This document shows positions 17,671-26,365 of a stretch of 64,000 nt of DNA, piece by piece; position 1 is the first letter of the stretch, and every line of letters starts with the position of its first letter. A model generated the notes under the pieces. The model ran no database searches, was not told where the DNA came from, and saw only the letters and a list, made by a program, of their open reading frames with translations. Source of the DNA: an uncultured Porphyromonadaceae bacterium (GTDB lineage: Bacteria; Bacteroidota; Bacteroidia; Bacteroidales; Muribaculaceae); the NCBI GenBank assembly GCA_947177685.1, contig CAMWVE010000002.1, forward strand, positions 1 through 64,000. Direction: 5' to 3'. The translations under genes and the position numbers were made by a program.

Positions 17671-19023
17671 TTATTTGAGTGCTTTGACGGCGTTTTTGAA
17701 TCGGGTGCCACGGTCCTCGTAGCTTTTGAACAGGTCGAAACTTGCGCAGCAGGGCGAGAGGAGGACAGTGTCGCCGGGCGATGCTATTTCACGGCATCTG
17801 GCTATAGCTTCGTCGAGCGAACCTGTGGAGACCAGAGTGTCGACCTTGCCGTTGAAGAACTCCATGATTTTGGAGTTATCCTTGCCCATCGCCACAATAG
17901 CCTTTACGCGACGGCTGACAAGAGGCTCTATTTCAGTGTAGTCGTTGCCCTTGTCCTTACCGCCGAGAATCAGCACGGTTGACTTGGAGTCAGGCATGCT
18001 TTCGAGGGCATACCAGCATGAGTTGACATTGGTTGCCTTGGAGTCGTTGATGTAGCGGACGCCATCGACATCAGCCACAAATTCCAGACGGTGTTCCACC
18101 CCTTCGAAATCGGAGAGCGAACGGCGGATATCTTCCTTGCGGACATTCATCAGGCATGCCGAGAGTCCTGCCGCCATGGAATTGAAGAGGTTATGCAGTC
18201 CTGACAGGGCAAGGTCGGCACGGGGCATGTTCAGTTTCTCGCCGGGAGTGCTGAAAACAATCTCGTTCTCCTCGTCGACCCACGCGGCTGTGTCGCTTCC
18301 CTCTTGCTCCTGCGAGAAGGGATAGAGGCGCGCATCGGTGGTGACATGCTTGAGCTGCTCGGTGATGACGGGGTCGTCCTGCCAGTAGATGAGGGCATCC
18401 TGCGGGGTGAGGTTGTTGATGATGCGGAACTTAGCCTTGACATAGTTCTGCATCTGATAGTCGTAGCGGTCGAGGTGATCGGGGGTGATGTTCATGATGA
18501 CAGCCACGTCAGCCTTGAAGTCGTACATGTTCTCAAGCTGGAAACTGCTGAGTTCTATGACGTAAACGTCGTGATGAACCGTAGCCACCTGCCATGCCAA
18601 CGACTTGCCCACGTTACCTGCCAGACCAACGTTGAGTCCGGCATCCTTGAGGATGTGGTAGGTCAGCAGCGTGGTAGTGGTCTTGCCGTTACTGCCTGTG
18701 ATGCAGACCATCTTGGCATCAGTGTAGCGTCCGGCGAACTCTATTTCGGATATGATGGGGGTGCCTTGCTCAGTCAGCTTCTGCACCAAGGGGGCGGTGG
18801 GGGGTATGCCGGGGCTTTTTATGACCTCAGCGGCATTGAGGATAAGTTCTTCAGTGTGATGTCCTTCCTCCCACGGGATGTCGTACTCCGCGAGTGCTTC
18901 TTTATAGCGTGGAGCAATGGTGCCCATGTCGCTGAGAAAGACGTCGAAACCTTTGACTTTGGCGAGGATTGCGGCACCGACGCCGCTTTCGCCTCCACCC
19001 AGCACTACAATTCTGTTGTTCAT
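17671..19023 (-). CDS. UDP-N-acetylmuramoyl-L-alanine--D-glutamate ligase
   Basis: MurD adds D-Glu to UDP-MurNAc-L-Ala. The 450-residue protein begins with a Rossmann motif (IVVLGGGESGVGAAILA), has the P-loop TGSNGKTTTTLLTYHIL near residue 110, ITPDHLDRYDY in the central domain, and the C-terminal GVEHRLEFVADVDGVRYINDSKATNVNSC. It starts directly after the mraY stop with no spacer. The 222-bp repeat-bearing gap to ftsW follows. Confidence 0.98.
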   Translation of the reverse strand: MNNRIVVLGGGESGVGAAILAKVKGFDVFLSDMGTIAPRYKEALAEYDIPWEEGHHTEELILNAAEVIKSPGIPPTAPLVQKLTEQGTPIISEIEFAGRYTDAKMVCITGSNGKTTTTLLTYHILKDAGLNVGLAGNVGKSLAWQVATVHHDVYVIELSSFQLENMYDFKADVAVIMNITPDHLDRYDYQMQNYVKAKFRIINNLTPQDALIYWQDDPVITEQLKHVTTDARLYPFSQEQEGSDTAAWVDEENEIVFSTPGEKLNMPRADLALSGLHNLFNSMAAGLSACLMNVRKEDIRRSLSDFEGVEHRLEFVADVDGVRYINDSKATNVNSCWYALESMPDSKSTVLILGGKDKGNDYTEIEPLVSRRVKAIVAMGKDNSKIMEFFNGKVDTLVSTGSLDEAIARCREIASPGDTVLLSPCCASFDLFKSYEDRGTRFKNAVKALK

Positions 19024-20289
19024 TTATCGCAGTTTTAAAGTTACAAATGTCATTACGGCAAGAATCAGCCCGATGATCCAGAAGCGGGTTACAATCTTTG
19101 ACTCAGCCAGCGGCTGCAGCGGTTTCTGCACCAGTGCGTCGATGCCTGAGTTGCCTGCTTTCTGGAAATGGTGGTGCAGGGGCGACATTTTGAGGATGCG
19201 CCTGCCTGTGCCGTATTTTTTCTTGGTGTATTTGAAATAAGCCACCTGAACCATCACCGAGAGGTCCTCGACGAAGAAGATGGCGCACAGCAGCGGCAGC
19301 AGCAGTTCCTTGTGGATGAGCAGTGCGAACACGGCAATGATGCCGCCGAGGGTGAGCGAGCCGGTGTCGCCCATGAACACCTGCGCCGGATAGGCGTTGT
19401 ACCACAGGAAACCTATCAGTGCGCCGATGAACGCGGACATGTAGACTACAAGTTCCTCGCTGCCGGGGATGTACATTATGTTCAGGTAGGATGAGTAGAT
19501 GACGTTGCTGCCCAGATAAGCCATCAGGGCGAGCGCCGCGCCGATTATGGCAGAGGTGCCGGTGGCGAGTCCGTCGAGACCGTCGGTGAGGTTGGCGCCG
19601 TTTGAAGTGGCTGTGACCACGAACACGGTGACGATTATGAACAGAATCCATGCGGCTGTCTCGGCATATTTGCCTGCCCATCCGGTTAGCCAGCCGTAGT
19701 CGAAGTTGTTGTTCTTGACAAAGGGGATGGTGGTGACGGGGGTCTTTACAGGAGCCGATTCATAGACCACCTCGATGATTTCCGAGGAGTCGGCACTCTT
19801 GACCTCGGTGTTCTCGCGGATTACAATGTCGGGGCTGAGATACATGGTCAGACCAACGATGAGACCGAGTCCTACCTGACCGACGATTTTGTAGCGTCCG
19901 CTCATACCCTCCTTGTTCTTGCGTACCACCTTGATCCAGTCGTCGAGGAAGCCGAGGGTGCCGAGCCAGATGGTGGTCACGAGCATCAGTATCATGTAGA
20001 CGCTGGTGAGATTACCGACAAGCAGGCAGGGGATGAGGATGGAGAAAATGATGATTATGCCCCCCATGGTGGGTGTTCCGGTTTTCTTCATCTGACCTTC
20101 CAGCCCAAGGTCGCGGATGATTTCGCCCACCTGCTGCTTCTGCAACAAACGGATAATTTTTTTGCCTATGAAAACGGCTATGAACAGCGAGAGGACCAGC
20201 GCCAGCGACGAGCGGACGGAGATGTAGCCCATCAGTCGGGAGCCGGGGAAATTGTGCTGTGCAAGAAAATCAAACAGATAGATTAGCAT
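19024..20289 (-). CDS. phospho-N-acetylmuramoyl-pentapeptide transferase
   Basis: MraY transfers phospho-MurNAc-pentapeptide to undecaprenyl phosphate to make lipid I. The 421-residue protein has about ten membrane helices and the catalytic Asp pair in FLDDWIKVVRKNKEGMSGRYK (around residue 116), TDGLDGLATG in the middle, GDTGSLTLGG, and the MSPLHHHFQ motif near the end. Like other Bacteroidota MraY it is longer than the E. coli form (360) because of a hydrophilic insert around residues 150-195. It is 12 bp from murE. Confidence 0.98.
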   Translation of the reverse strand: MLIYLFDFLAQHNFPGSRLMGYISVRSSLALVLSLFIAVFIGKKIIRLLQKQQVGEIIRDLGLEGQMKKTGTPTMGGIIIIFSILIPCLLVGNLTSVYMILMLVTTIWLGTLGFLDDWIKVVRKNKEGMSGRYKIVGQVGLGLIVGLTMYLSPDIVIRENTEVKSADSSEIIEVVYESAPVKTPVTTIPFVKNNNFDYGWLTGWAGKYAETAAWILFIIVTVFVVTATSNGANLTDGLDGLATGTSAIIGAALALMAYLGSNVIYSSYLNIMYIPGSEELVVYMSAFIGALIGFLWYNAYPAQVFMGDTGSLTLGGIIAVFALLIHKELLLPLLCAIFFVEDLSVMVQVAYFKYTKKKYGTGRRILKMSPLHHHFQKAGNSGIDALVQKPLQPLAESKIVTRFWIIGLILAVMTFVTLKLR

Positions 20290-20301
20290 GGTAGGGGCGT
20301 T

Positions 20302-21765
20302 TTATTCTTCGCTGAAAATTTTTTCGAGTTCTTCCTTGTCGTTGAAATGGTGGCGTATGCCGTTGATTTCCTGATAGTCCTCATGTCCTTTGCCGGCAAT
20401 GAGGATTACGTCGCCGCGGTGTGCGAGCACGGTTGCCACGCGGATTGCTTCGGCACGGTCGGTGACGGTGAGTGTGCGGCGGCGCAGCTTGGGGGTGTCG
20501 AGACCCTGCTCCATGTCGCGGATAATCTCACGCGGAGTTTCGTCGCGGGGGTTGTCCGATGTGAGAATCACGCGGTCAGAGAGCTCGGCGGCTGCCTTAG
20601 CCATCAACGGACGCTTGCCTTTGTCGCGGTTGCCGCCGGCGCCTACCACGGTGATGACCGAGGCGGTGTTACCGATGATTTCGCGGATGGTGTTGACCAC
20701 GTTGACCACTGCGTCAGGGGTGTGGGCGTAGTCGACGATGGCGGTGTAGCCGAGTCGGGGTGAGCGGAGGGTCTGGAAACGACCTGCCACGGGCACGAGC
20801 CGGCTCATGTTGAGCAGGATTTTCTCGGTCTGCCATCCCAGCAGGGCGCATGTGCCGAACAGGGCGGTGAGGTTATAGGCGTTGAACCGCCCGACGAACA
20901 TGGTCTCGACTTCCAGACGGTTGAGCTGCATCAGTGTGCCGTCGAGGCGCTGCTCGATGATGCGCCCCACGAAGTCAGCCGGACGGCGGAGCGAATATGT
21001 GCGTTTGCGGGCATTGCAGTTCTGGAGCATCACTTCGCCGTTTTTGTCGTCGATGTTGGTCAGAGCGAAGGCTTCGGCAGGGAGTGAGTCGAAGAACGAT
21101 TTTTTGGCGGCGAGGTAGGCGTCGAAGGTTTTGTGATAGTCCAGATGGTCGCGGGTGAGGTTGGTGAATACTCCGCCGGCGAAGGTAAGCCCGGCAATGC
21201 GATGCTGATGTGCGGCATGCGAGCTGACTTCCATGGCAACGTAGTCGCATCCTGCCTCCACCATGTCGTGGAGCAGACGGTTGAGCTCGAGGGGGTCAGG
21301 GGTGGTGTGGGTCGAAGCCACGGCAACGGTGTCGACATAGTTGACAACCGTTGAGAGCAGCCCTGCCTTATAGCCCATCAGTCGCGCCATCTCGTAGATG
21401 AGGGTGGCTATGGTGGTTTTGCCGTTGGTGCCGGTTACACCCACTAACTTTATGCGTCGCGAGGGGTTATCCCACCACTCCGATGCCAGAAAGCCGAGCG
21501 CCACGGCTGAATCGGGGGTGATGATGTAGGTGACGCCCGGAGCGATGTGTACGGGCTTATGCTGCGCCACCACGGCTACGGCACCTGCCGCCACGGCTTT
21601 GTCAATGAAGGCGTGACCGTCAGTGTTCACCCCGTTGACTGCCACGAAAAGCGAGCCTGAGGTGACTTTGCGTGAGTCGGAGGTTATTTCGGACACCATT
21701 ATTTCGGGGTCGCCGATGATTTCGGTGACCCGGATTGCTGCAATCAGTTCAGATAGTTTTTTCAT
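20302..21765 (-). CDS. UDP-MurNAc-L-Ala-D-Glu--meso-DAP ligase
   Basis: MurE adds the third stem-peptide residue. The 487-residue protein shows the P-loop GVTGTNGKTTIATLI near residue 112, the carbamylated-Lys region, VDYAHTPDAVVNVV, and the specificity motif DNPR (in LTSDNPRDETPREI, near residue 404), which in characterised enzymes reads meso-diaminopimelate. The cell wall is therefore inferred to be of A1gamma type. It ends 12 bp before mraY and starts 8 bp after ftsI. Confidence 0.97.
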   Translation of the reverse strand: MKKLSELIAAIRVTEIIGDPEIMVSEITSDSRKVTSGSLFVAVNGVNTDGHAFIDKAVAAGAVAVVAQHKPVHIAPGVTYIITPDSAVALGFLASEWWDNPSRRIKLVGVTGTNGKTTIATLIYEMARLMGYKAGLLSTVVNYVDTVAVASTHTTPDPLELNRLLHDMVEAGCDYVAMEVSSHAAHQHRIAGLTFAGGVFTNLTRDHLDYHKTFDAYLAAKKSFFDSLPAEAFALTNIDDKNGEVMLQNCNARKRTYSLRRPADFVGRIIEQRLDGTLMQLNRLEVETMFVGRFNAYNLTALFGTCALLGWQTEKILLNMSRLVPVAGRFQTLRSPRLGYTAIVDYAHTPDAVVNVVNTIREIIGNTASVITVVGAGGNRDKGKRPLMAKAAAELSDRVILTSDNPRDETPREIIRDMEQGLDTPKLRRRTLTVTDRAEAIRVATVLAHRGDVILIAGKGHEDYQEINGIRHHFNDKEELEKIFSEE

Positions 21766-21773
21766 AAATAGTC

Positions 21774-23852
21774 TTATGCCGGTGAGAGAACCACTGTAGA
21801 ACCGCGTTTCAGAGGGGTGCCTCCTACGGGGTTCTGACGGGTGATGAAGCCTGAGCCGCTGACCGAAACGTTGTAGCCGTTTCGTTCGAGCACCATAATT
21901 GCCTCGCGGAGTCCCATGCCTATGACATCGGGCACTTTTCCGTCAGTTTCGGCGAGCTGCGCCACATTCTTGTCTTTGCAGTTCACACCGGTCAATGCAG
22001 TTATATTTTTATAGTTTTCAGAATCAGTTGAACGGAGCACCTTGGCTTTTCCCTTGGGACCTTCGGAGGAGAAATCGGTCTCGTTGTCGAGCATGCCGCG
22101 GGCATACATCTTGATGGCTATGTTCTTGAGCACGTCACCGCTGACGGCAGCTGCTCCGGTACGCTCGCGTGTGGGATGGTAGGTGAGAACCATGCAGGAG
22201 TATTTGGGATCTTCATAAGGGAAGAATCCGCAGAATGCGAGTCGCTTGCGGGTTTTGTCGTATTGGCGGGTGGCGCGGTCGACGGTGTAGCTGGTTCCGG
22301 TTTTGCCGGCTATGCTGACGCGCTTGTCCTGCAGACGACGACCGGTGCCTTCAAGGACCACGGCGCGGAGCATGTCGCGCAACTTGGCAGCGTTTTCAAC
22401 CGAGCATATCCGGTCGCGGATGTTGGTCTGCGGAATGACTATGGTGGTGTCGGCGTTGCTCAATTCCGACACAAGACGGGGCTTGACAAAGACGCCGCCG
22501 TTGGCGATGGCGTTGTACATGGCAAGGGTGTAGACGGGTGGAATTTCGGTGCTGTAGCCGTAGCACTGGCGCGAGAGGGCTACGCGGCTTTTGGTGCGCG
22601 GCACGTTGGGTATGCGCTCGCCGGCAATGCCGAGATTGAATTTCTCAAAAAAGCCTATTTCTTCAAGAGCCTCGCGGAAAAGTTCGGGGTGCTGGTGGAA
22701 CTTGTGATTGGGGTTGCAGACCACCTTGGTCATGCCTATGTTTGATGATTTGGCTATGATCTGGCGCAGGGTCAGTGTGCCATAGGTGTGTGAGTCGGTG
22801 ATAGGTTTGCCTCCGGCGTAGGCAAACTGGCTGCCTATCTGATAAGGTTGGTCAAGATTGGAACAGAGTCCGTTTTCAAGCGCCAGCAGCATGGAGATGG
22901 GCTTCATGACGGAGCCGGGTTCATAGCCCATGACGGCACGGTTGAGTGCCTCGATGTAGCGTCCGGAGGGACTTTGCTCGAGGTTGGAGATGGCACGGAT
23001 TTCGCCGGTCTTGACCTCCATCAGTATTGCCACGCCCCATTCGGCGCCAACTTCCTGAAGTACGTTTTCAAGCTCGTTCTCGACAATGTCCTGCATGGTG
23101 ATGTCGATGGTGGTCTTGATGGTGTAGCCGTCGACCGCGGGGGTGTCGGCTACGAATTTCATGGTGCGGTTGAAGCTGCGCTTGCGTGCCACACCCATCT
23201 GTCCGAAAAGGAAGGTGTCAAGCGCACATTCCAGTCCGGATTTGCCGTGGATTTCGCGGCAAGAGTCGTTCATCATGCCCACACTGCCTATGGAGCGGCT
23301 TGCCATCATGCCGTAGGGGTGGGTGCGTTTGCGGCGGTTTTCGGTGGTGAGTCCGGTTTTGTTGGTGGATTTTATCTTCAGGAAGGGGAATTTCATCATT
23401 CGCTCGTAAACATCGTAATCGACGTCGCGGGCTATGAGGATTCGTGAGCGGTCGGCACGGACCGGTATGTCGAGCTGATGGGTCAGCACCTCGCGCCAGC
23501 CCTCCTTGGTGCGGTGGGGAAATAGCAGGGTCATGGAGTCAGTCAGCGGCTCGATGTATTTGTAAAGGCTGTCCTTGGAAAAGCCGGGTGAGCGGTAGTC
23601 GATCCACATTGACACCACGGTTTTGTTTGACGCCAGAGTGCTGCCGTCGACGGCAAGGATGTCGCCGCGTTCAGGAAAGACGGGGCGTGAGACAAGCATG
23701 TCTTTCTTGGCGCGTTCGTTCCAGTTCGGGGCGTCGATGATGGTGTTTTTGAACAGCTTGACGGTGATGAGCGCTGCGAAAATCAGGATTGCGAAAGAGA
23801 TGAGCAGGTAGCGCGTGAGGATGGTGCGGTTGTTTTTGCCTTTCTGTGCCAT
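21774..23852 (-). CDS. penicillin-binding protein 2/3 (FtsI) with PASTA domain
   Basis: FtsI is the septal transpeptidase paired with FtsW. The 692-residue product has one N-terminal membrane helix (residues 12-32), a dimerisation domain with the family RGDILAVDG motif, and transpeptidase motifs SVMK (near residue 314), SSN (near 369) and KTG (near 516). A C-terminal PASTA domain (about residues 630-690: VPDVIGMGLREAIMVLERNGYNV) is the Bacteroidota arrangement of this division PBP. It sits between ftsL and murE with 12- and 8-bp gaps. Confidence 0.96.
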   Translation of the reverse strand: MAQKGKNNRTILTRYLLISFAILIFAALITVKLFKNTIIDAPNWNERAKKDMLVSRPVFPERGDILAVDGSTLASNKTVVSMWIDYRSPGFSKDSLYKYIEPLTDSMTLLFPHRTKEGWREVLTHQLDIPVRADRSRILIARDVDYDVYERMMKFPFLKIKSTNKTGLTTENRRKRTHPYGMMASRSIGSVGMMNDSCREIHGKSGLECALDTFLFGQMGVARKRSFNRTMKFVADTPAVDGYTIKTTIDITMQDIVENELENVLQEVGAEWGVAILMEVKTGEIRAISNLEQSPSGRYIEALNRAVMGYEPGSVMKPISMLLALENGLCSNLDQPYQIGSQFAYAGGKPITDSHTYGTLTLRQIIAKSSNIGMTKVVCNPNHKFHQHPELFREALEEIGFFEKFNLGIAGERIPNVPRTKSRVALSRQCYGYSTEIPPVYTLAMYNAIANGGVFVKPRLVSELSNADTTIVIPQTNIRDRICSVENAAKLRDMLRAVVLEGTGRRLQDKRVSIAGKTGTSYTVDRATRQYDKTRKRLAFCGFFPYEDPKYSCMVLTYHPTRERTGAAAVSGDVLKNIAIKMYARGMLDNETDFSSEGPKGKAKVLRSTDSENYKNITALTGVNCKDKNVAQLAETDGKVPDVIGMGLREAIMVLERNGYNVSVSGSGFITRQNPVGGTPLKRGSTVVLSPA

Positions 23853-23864
23853 GATTGAGAGAGT

Positions 23865-24212
23865 TTAGTTTGAAGAGAGTTTATAAGGGGGTTGTGACTG
23901 AATGTGCAGGTCAAGATGGAGCGAGTCGACGAGCTGCTGCATGCTTGTTTCGCGCGTGTTGCTCATGTAGCGTCCGCGTTCCTTGACGAATTCGGTGTGG
24001 GTGATGACATATTCCTTTCTGAGTTCAACGAGCTTCTCCTCGCTGCTGCGCGAGTTGTAGCGGTTGGTGATGTAGATCAGGACCATGAACATGACAAGGA
24101 CGATGATTTTCCAGTGACGCTGGAAAAAGTCGGTGGATATGAGTTTGCCGTGGAGTGCCTTTAGCATCCATGAGTCGGAGATCCGTTTTGCTGATTTATC
24201 TTTTTTTGCCAT
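23865..24212 (-). CDS. FtsL-like divisome protein
   Basis: This 115-residue bitopic protein has a basic cytoplasmic N terminus, a single membrane segment (WKIIVLVMFMVLIYITNRY, about residues 32-50) and a periplasmic coiled-coil segment of about 60 residues (SSEEKLVELRKEYVITHTEFVKERGRYM). The shape and its place between rsmH and ftsI match the Bacteroidota FtsL-like family; sequence similarity to E. coli FtsL is not visible by eye. It would bridge FtsQ and the FtsWI synthase. Confidence 0.88.
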   Translation of the reverse strand: MAKKDKSAKRISDSWMLKALHGKLISTDFFQRHWKIIVLVMFMVLIYITNRYNSRSSEEKLVELRKEYVITHTEFVKERGRYMSNTRETSMQQLVDSLHLDLHIQSQPPYKLSSN

Positions 24213-24247
24213 TTGTAAGCTGATGAACTCTGAGGGGTGTGATGGGG

Positions 24248-25165
24248 TTAAATTTTCTCGGCTATGCGGAGTTTGGCACTTCGTGAGCGGGGGTTACGCT
24301 CCACCTCCTCCGGCGAGGGTGTCACGGGCTTGGGGGTGAGCAGACGGAAGGGGGTCAGGGTGCGTCCGAAGAAGTCCTGCTCTACGACGCCCTGCAGGTT
24401 GCCCGATTTCATGAAGTTCTTGACGAGCCGGTCCTCCAGCGAGTGATAGGTGATGATGGCGAGCCGTCCGCCCGGTTTGAGCAGCGCGATACTCTGTAGC
24501 AGCAGTTCGCGCAGTGCCTCAATTTCGTCGTTGACGGCTATGCGTAGTGCCTGAAAAATCTGTGCCAGCTCTTTCTTCTCCTGACGGGGATTGACCAGAG
24601 GCTTCACCGCTTCGAGCAGGTGCTCCATGCGGGTCAGCTTGTTGCGTGACCGGGCTTTCACAATGGCTGCAGCGAGGCGGCGGGCGTTCTTGAGTTCGCC
24701 GTAGAGATAGAAAATGTCGGCGAGCCGCTGCTCATCGAGGTTATTGAGCAGCCAAGCGGCGTCACGCTCCCCCTTGCGGTTCATGCGCATATCCAGCGGA
24801 CCTTCCCAGCGGAACGAGAATCCGCGCTCCGGGTCATCGAAGTGATGAAACGACACCCCGAGGTCAGCGAGGATGCCGTCGACATCGTTTGCATGACCGT
24901 AGAAACGCATGAAATTCTGCATGTAGCGGAAGTTGGAATGAACCGGCGTGAAGCGTGGGTCGGTGAAGGCGCGCTCAATAGCATCCATGTCCTGATCGAA
25001 GCTGTAGAGATGACCCGGAACGGTGAGTCTCTCAACGATTGCGCGCGAGTGACCGCAGCCGCCCATAGTGGCGTCCACATATATGCCTTTAGGGTTGATA
25101 TTCAACCCGTTAACAGTCTCATCCAATAAAGCAGGTATGTGATAAACTTCCTCCATTTTTCCCAT
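24248..25165 (-). CDS. 16S rRNA (cytosine1402-N4)-methyltransferase RsmH
   Basis: RsmH methylates N4 of C1402 in the ribosomal P site. The 305-residue protein begins with VYHIPALLDETVNGLNINPKGIYVDATMGGCGHSRAI, the SAM-binding start of the family, followed by DGILADLGVSFHHFDDPERGFSF and the C-terminal TYHSLEDRLVKNFM and PEEVERNPRSRSAKLRIAEKI motifs. It is the first gene of the dcw run. mraZ, which normally precedes it, is missing; only repeats and promoters are found upstream. Confidence 0.97.
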   Translation of the reverse strand: MGKMEEVYHIPALLDETVNGLNINPKGIYVDATMGGCGHSRAIVERLTVPGHLYSFDQDMDAIERAFTDPRFTPVHSNFRYMQNFMRFYGHANDVDGILADLGVSFHHFDDPERGFSFRWEGPLDMRMNRKGERDAAWLLNNLDEQRLADIFYLYGELKNARRLAAAIVKARSRNKLTRMEHLLEAVKPLVNPRQEKKELAQIFQALRIAVNDEIEALRELLLQSIALLKPGGRLAIITYHSLEDRLVKNFMKSGNLQGVVEQDFFGRTLTPFRLLTPKPVTPSPEEVERNPRSRSAKLRIAEKI

Positions 25166-25190
25166 TTCAGCAGTGGTTTATAAATCGAGC

Positions 25191-25223
25191 GTAAAGTTAA
25201 TTAAAGAAAGTAGAATTTGCAAA
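25191..25223 (-). promoter_or_regulatory. promoter of the dcw run
   Basis: On the minus strand TAACTTTA (25192-25199) is a near match to TAnnTTTG, with TTTGC (25219-25223) 19 bp upstream as the -33 element. The leader to the rsmH ATG would be about 15-20 nt. It is the only promoter I can see for rsmH. Confidence 0.5.
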
Positions 25224-25490
25224 TGAAAATTGCACTATTTTTCCGGGAAACAAAAAAAGTTATTAACAGTGGTTTTTCGGTGGCTATTCACTCGCAAGTT
25301 TGCAAATGTAAATAAACCGTGACAACCCCCGCAGGGACACTCCTCAAACCTCCTGACCGAGTGTTTCACCCCCTCGTCACCAACAAATTTCCTCCTCCGA
25401 CCGACTGCATTCACCCCTCCCCCCACCAACAAATTTCCCTCTCCGACCAGCCTATATTACCCCTGACTATTGCCTGATTATCAAAAAGTT
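25224..25490. other. mraZ-less intergenic region with a 25-bp direct repeat
   Basis: No coding frame resembling MraZ or anything else is present on either strand. The stretch is C/T-rich. A 25-bp unit starting CACCAACAAATTTCC occurs at 25378-25402 and again at 25424-25448 with two mismatches. The region joins the divergent rsmH and DUF3791 units. Confidence 0.65.
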
Positions 25491-25494
25491 TTTG

Positions 25495-25502
25495 TAACTT
25501 TG
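25495..25502 (+). promoter_or_regulatory. promoter of the DUF3791 cassette
   Basis: TAACTTTG (25495-25502) fits TAnnTTTG, with a TTG at 25470-25472 about 22 bp upstream. The predicted leader is about 125 nt, long for this genome, and contains an ATTCCAA...TTGGAAT inverted pair (near 25514-25552) that could fold or bind a repressor. Confidence 0.55.
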
Positions 25503-25631
25503 CGCATATAACATATTCCAAATCGGAAAATGAGCTATTGGAATCTCATAGAAGTTGATAAGTTTTCAATGAGAGTGAATAAATGGCTATCCACGATGAC
25601 CTAAATTTGACACTGAATAATTTAGCTTGAT

Positions 25632-25862
25632 ATGTATAAAAACAACGACATATACCGCAGAATACATTTCGCTGTAATGGCGATTGAGAGCGGTGCTCGA
25701 AAGTTGGGCATCTCCGGCAAGGAGATGCACGACCGATTGAGCAAACAAGGCTTAATCCAAAATAGACTAATAAAAAGGTATGATGAACTTCATACCCAAA
25801 GTCTTGACTGGGTAGCTGACGACATTTGTGAAACCCTCCTAAACTGGGAAGCCGGATTATGA
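25632..25862 (+). CDS. DUF3791 domain-containing protein (first copy)
   Basis: A 76-residue helical protein (FAVMAIESGARKLGISGKEMHDRLSKQGLI, then a Trp-containing end) that matches the DUF3791 pattern. DUF3791 proteins have unknown function and are commonly found next to DUF3990. By size and position before a probable ADP-ribosyltransferase it may act as antitoxin or chaperone, which is inference. It overlaps the DUF3990 gene by 4 bp, so their synthesis is coupled. A promoter box lies 130 bp upstream. Confidence 0.75.
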   Translation: MYKNNDIYRRIHFAVMAIESGARKLGISGKEMHDRLSKQGLIQNRLIKRYDELHTQSLDWVADDICETLLNWEAGL

Positions 25863-26365
25863 TAAAACTTTATCACGGGTCATACATAGCAGTGGAATCG
25901 CCATTAGTTGGACTTGGCAGAAAAAAGGTTGACTTTGGTCAAGGTTTCTACCTCACTAACCTGTATGAACAAGCAAAAGCATGGGCTGAAACAATAGCGG
26001 AAAGAAAAGGAAGAAAGACTCAGCCAATAGTCTCGGCTTATACATTGGATTACACGTCGGTAAGAAACGAGAATTTTCGCATCAAGGTATTTGACTCATA
26101 CAATCTCGAATGGCTTGAGTATGTGATAGATTGTAGACGTGGCGGTGAGATGTATAAACTTTATGATATTGTAGAGGGGGGCGTGGCTAACGATAATGTC
26201 ATTGACACTGTTGAAGACTATGAGAACGGCATTATAACAGCAGAACAGGCTCTCGGTCAGTTGCGATATAAGAAAGTCAATCATCAGATTTGTATTCTGA
26301 ATCAGGAGATAATAGATAAGTATTTGATATTCAAAAATTCGGAGATTATTCCGGAAAATGGTTAG
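25859..26365 (+). CDS. DUF3990 protein, predicted ADP-ribosyltransferase-fold toxin
   Basis: The 168-residue product matches DUF3990, a family I recall as related to the ADP-ribosyltransferase superfamily. Visible hallmarks are an N-terminal YHGS (His6), FGQGFYLT (Tyr31) followed by a helix QAKAWAETIAERKG, and a late strand NHQICILNQE (Gln143, Glu150). These fit the H-Y-E/Q layout of diphtheria-toxin-like enzymes, which transfer ADP-ribose from NAD+ to a target. The target is unknown. The gene lies between two DUF3791 genes, overlapping both (4 and 8 bp), the usual architecture of a toxin with its neutraliser. Base composition is more AT-rich than the flanking housekeeping genes. Confidence 0.75.
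   Translation: MIKLYHGSYIAVESPLVGLGRKKVDFGQGFYLTNLYEQAKAWAETIAERKGRKTQPIVSAYTLDYTSVRNENFRIKVFDSYNLEWLEYVIDCRRGGEMYKLYDIVEGGVANDNVIDTVEDYENGIITAEQALGQLRYKKVNHQICILNQEIIDKYLIFKNSEIIPENG

Noticed and set aside
19103-19681. 192-codon minus-strand open frame
   Set aside because: Shadow of mraY in a second frame on the same strand; Arg/His-rich translation.
22176-23447. Two plus-strand open frames of about 190-200 codons
   Set aside because: They are antisense to ftsI and reflect its GC-rich third-position pattern; no promoter or start context.
25224-25490. A possible mraZ gene in front of rsmH
   Set aside because: No frame of about 140 codons with MraZ-like sequence on either strand; the region is a repeat-bearing spacer.
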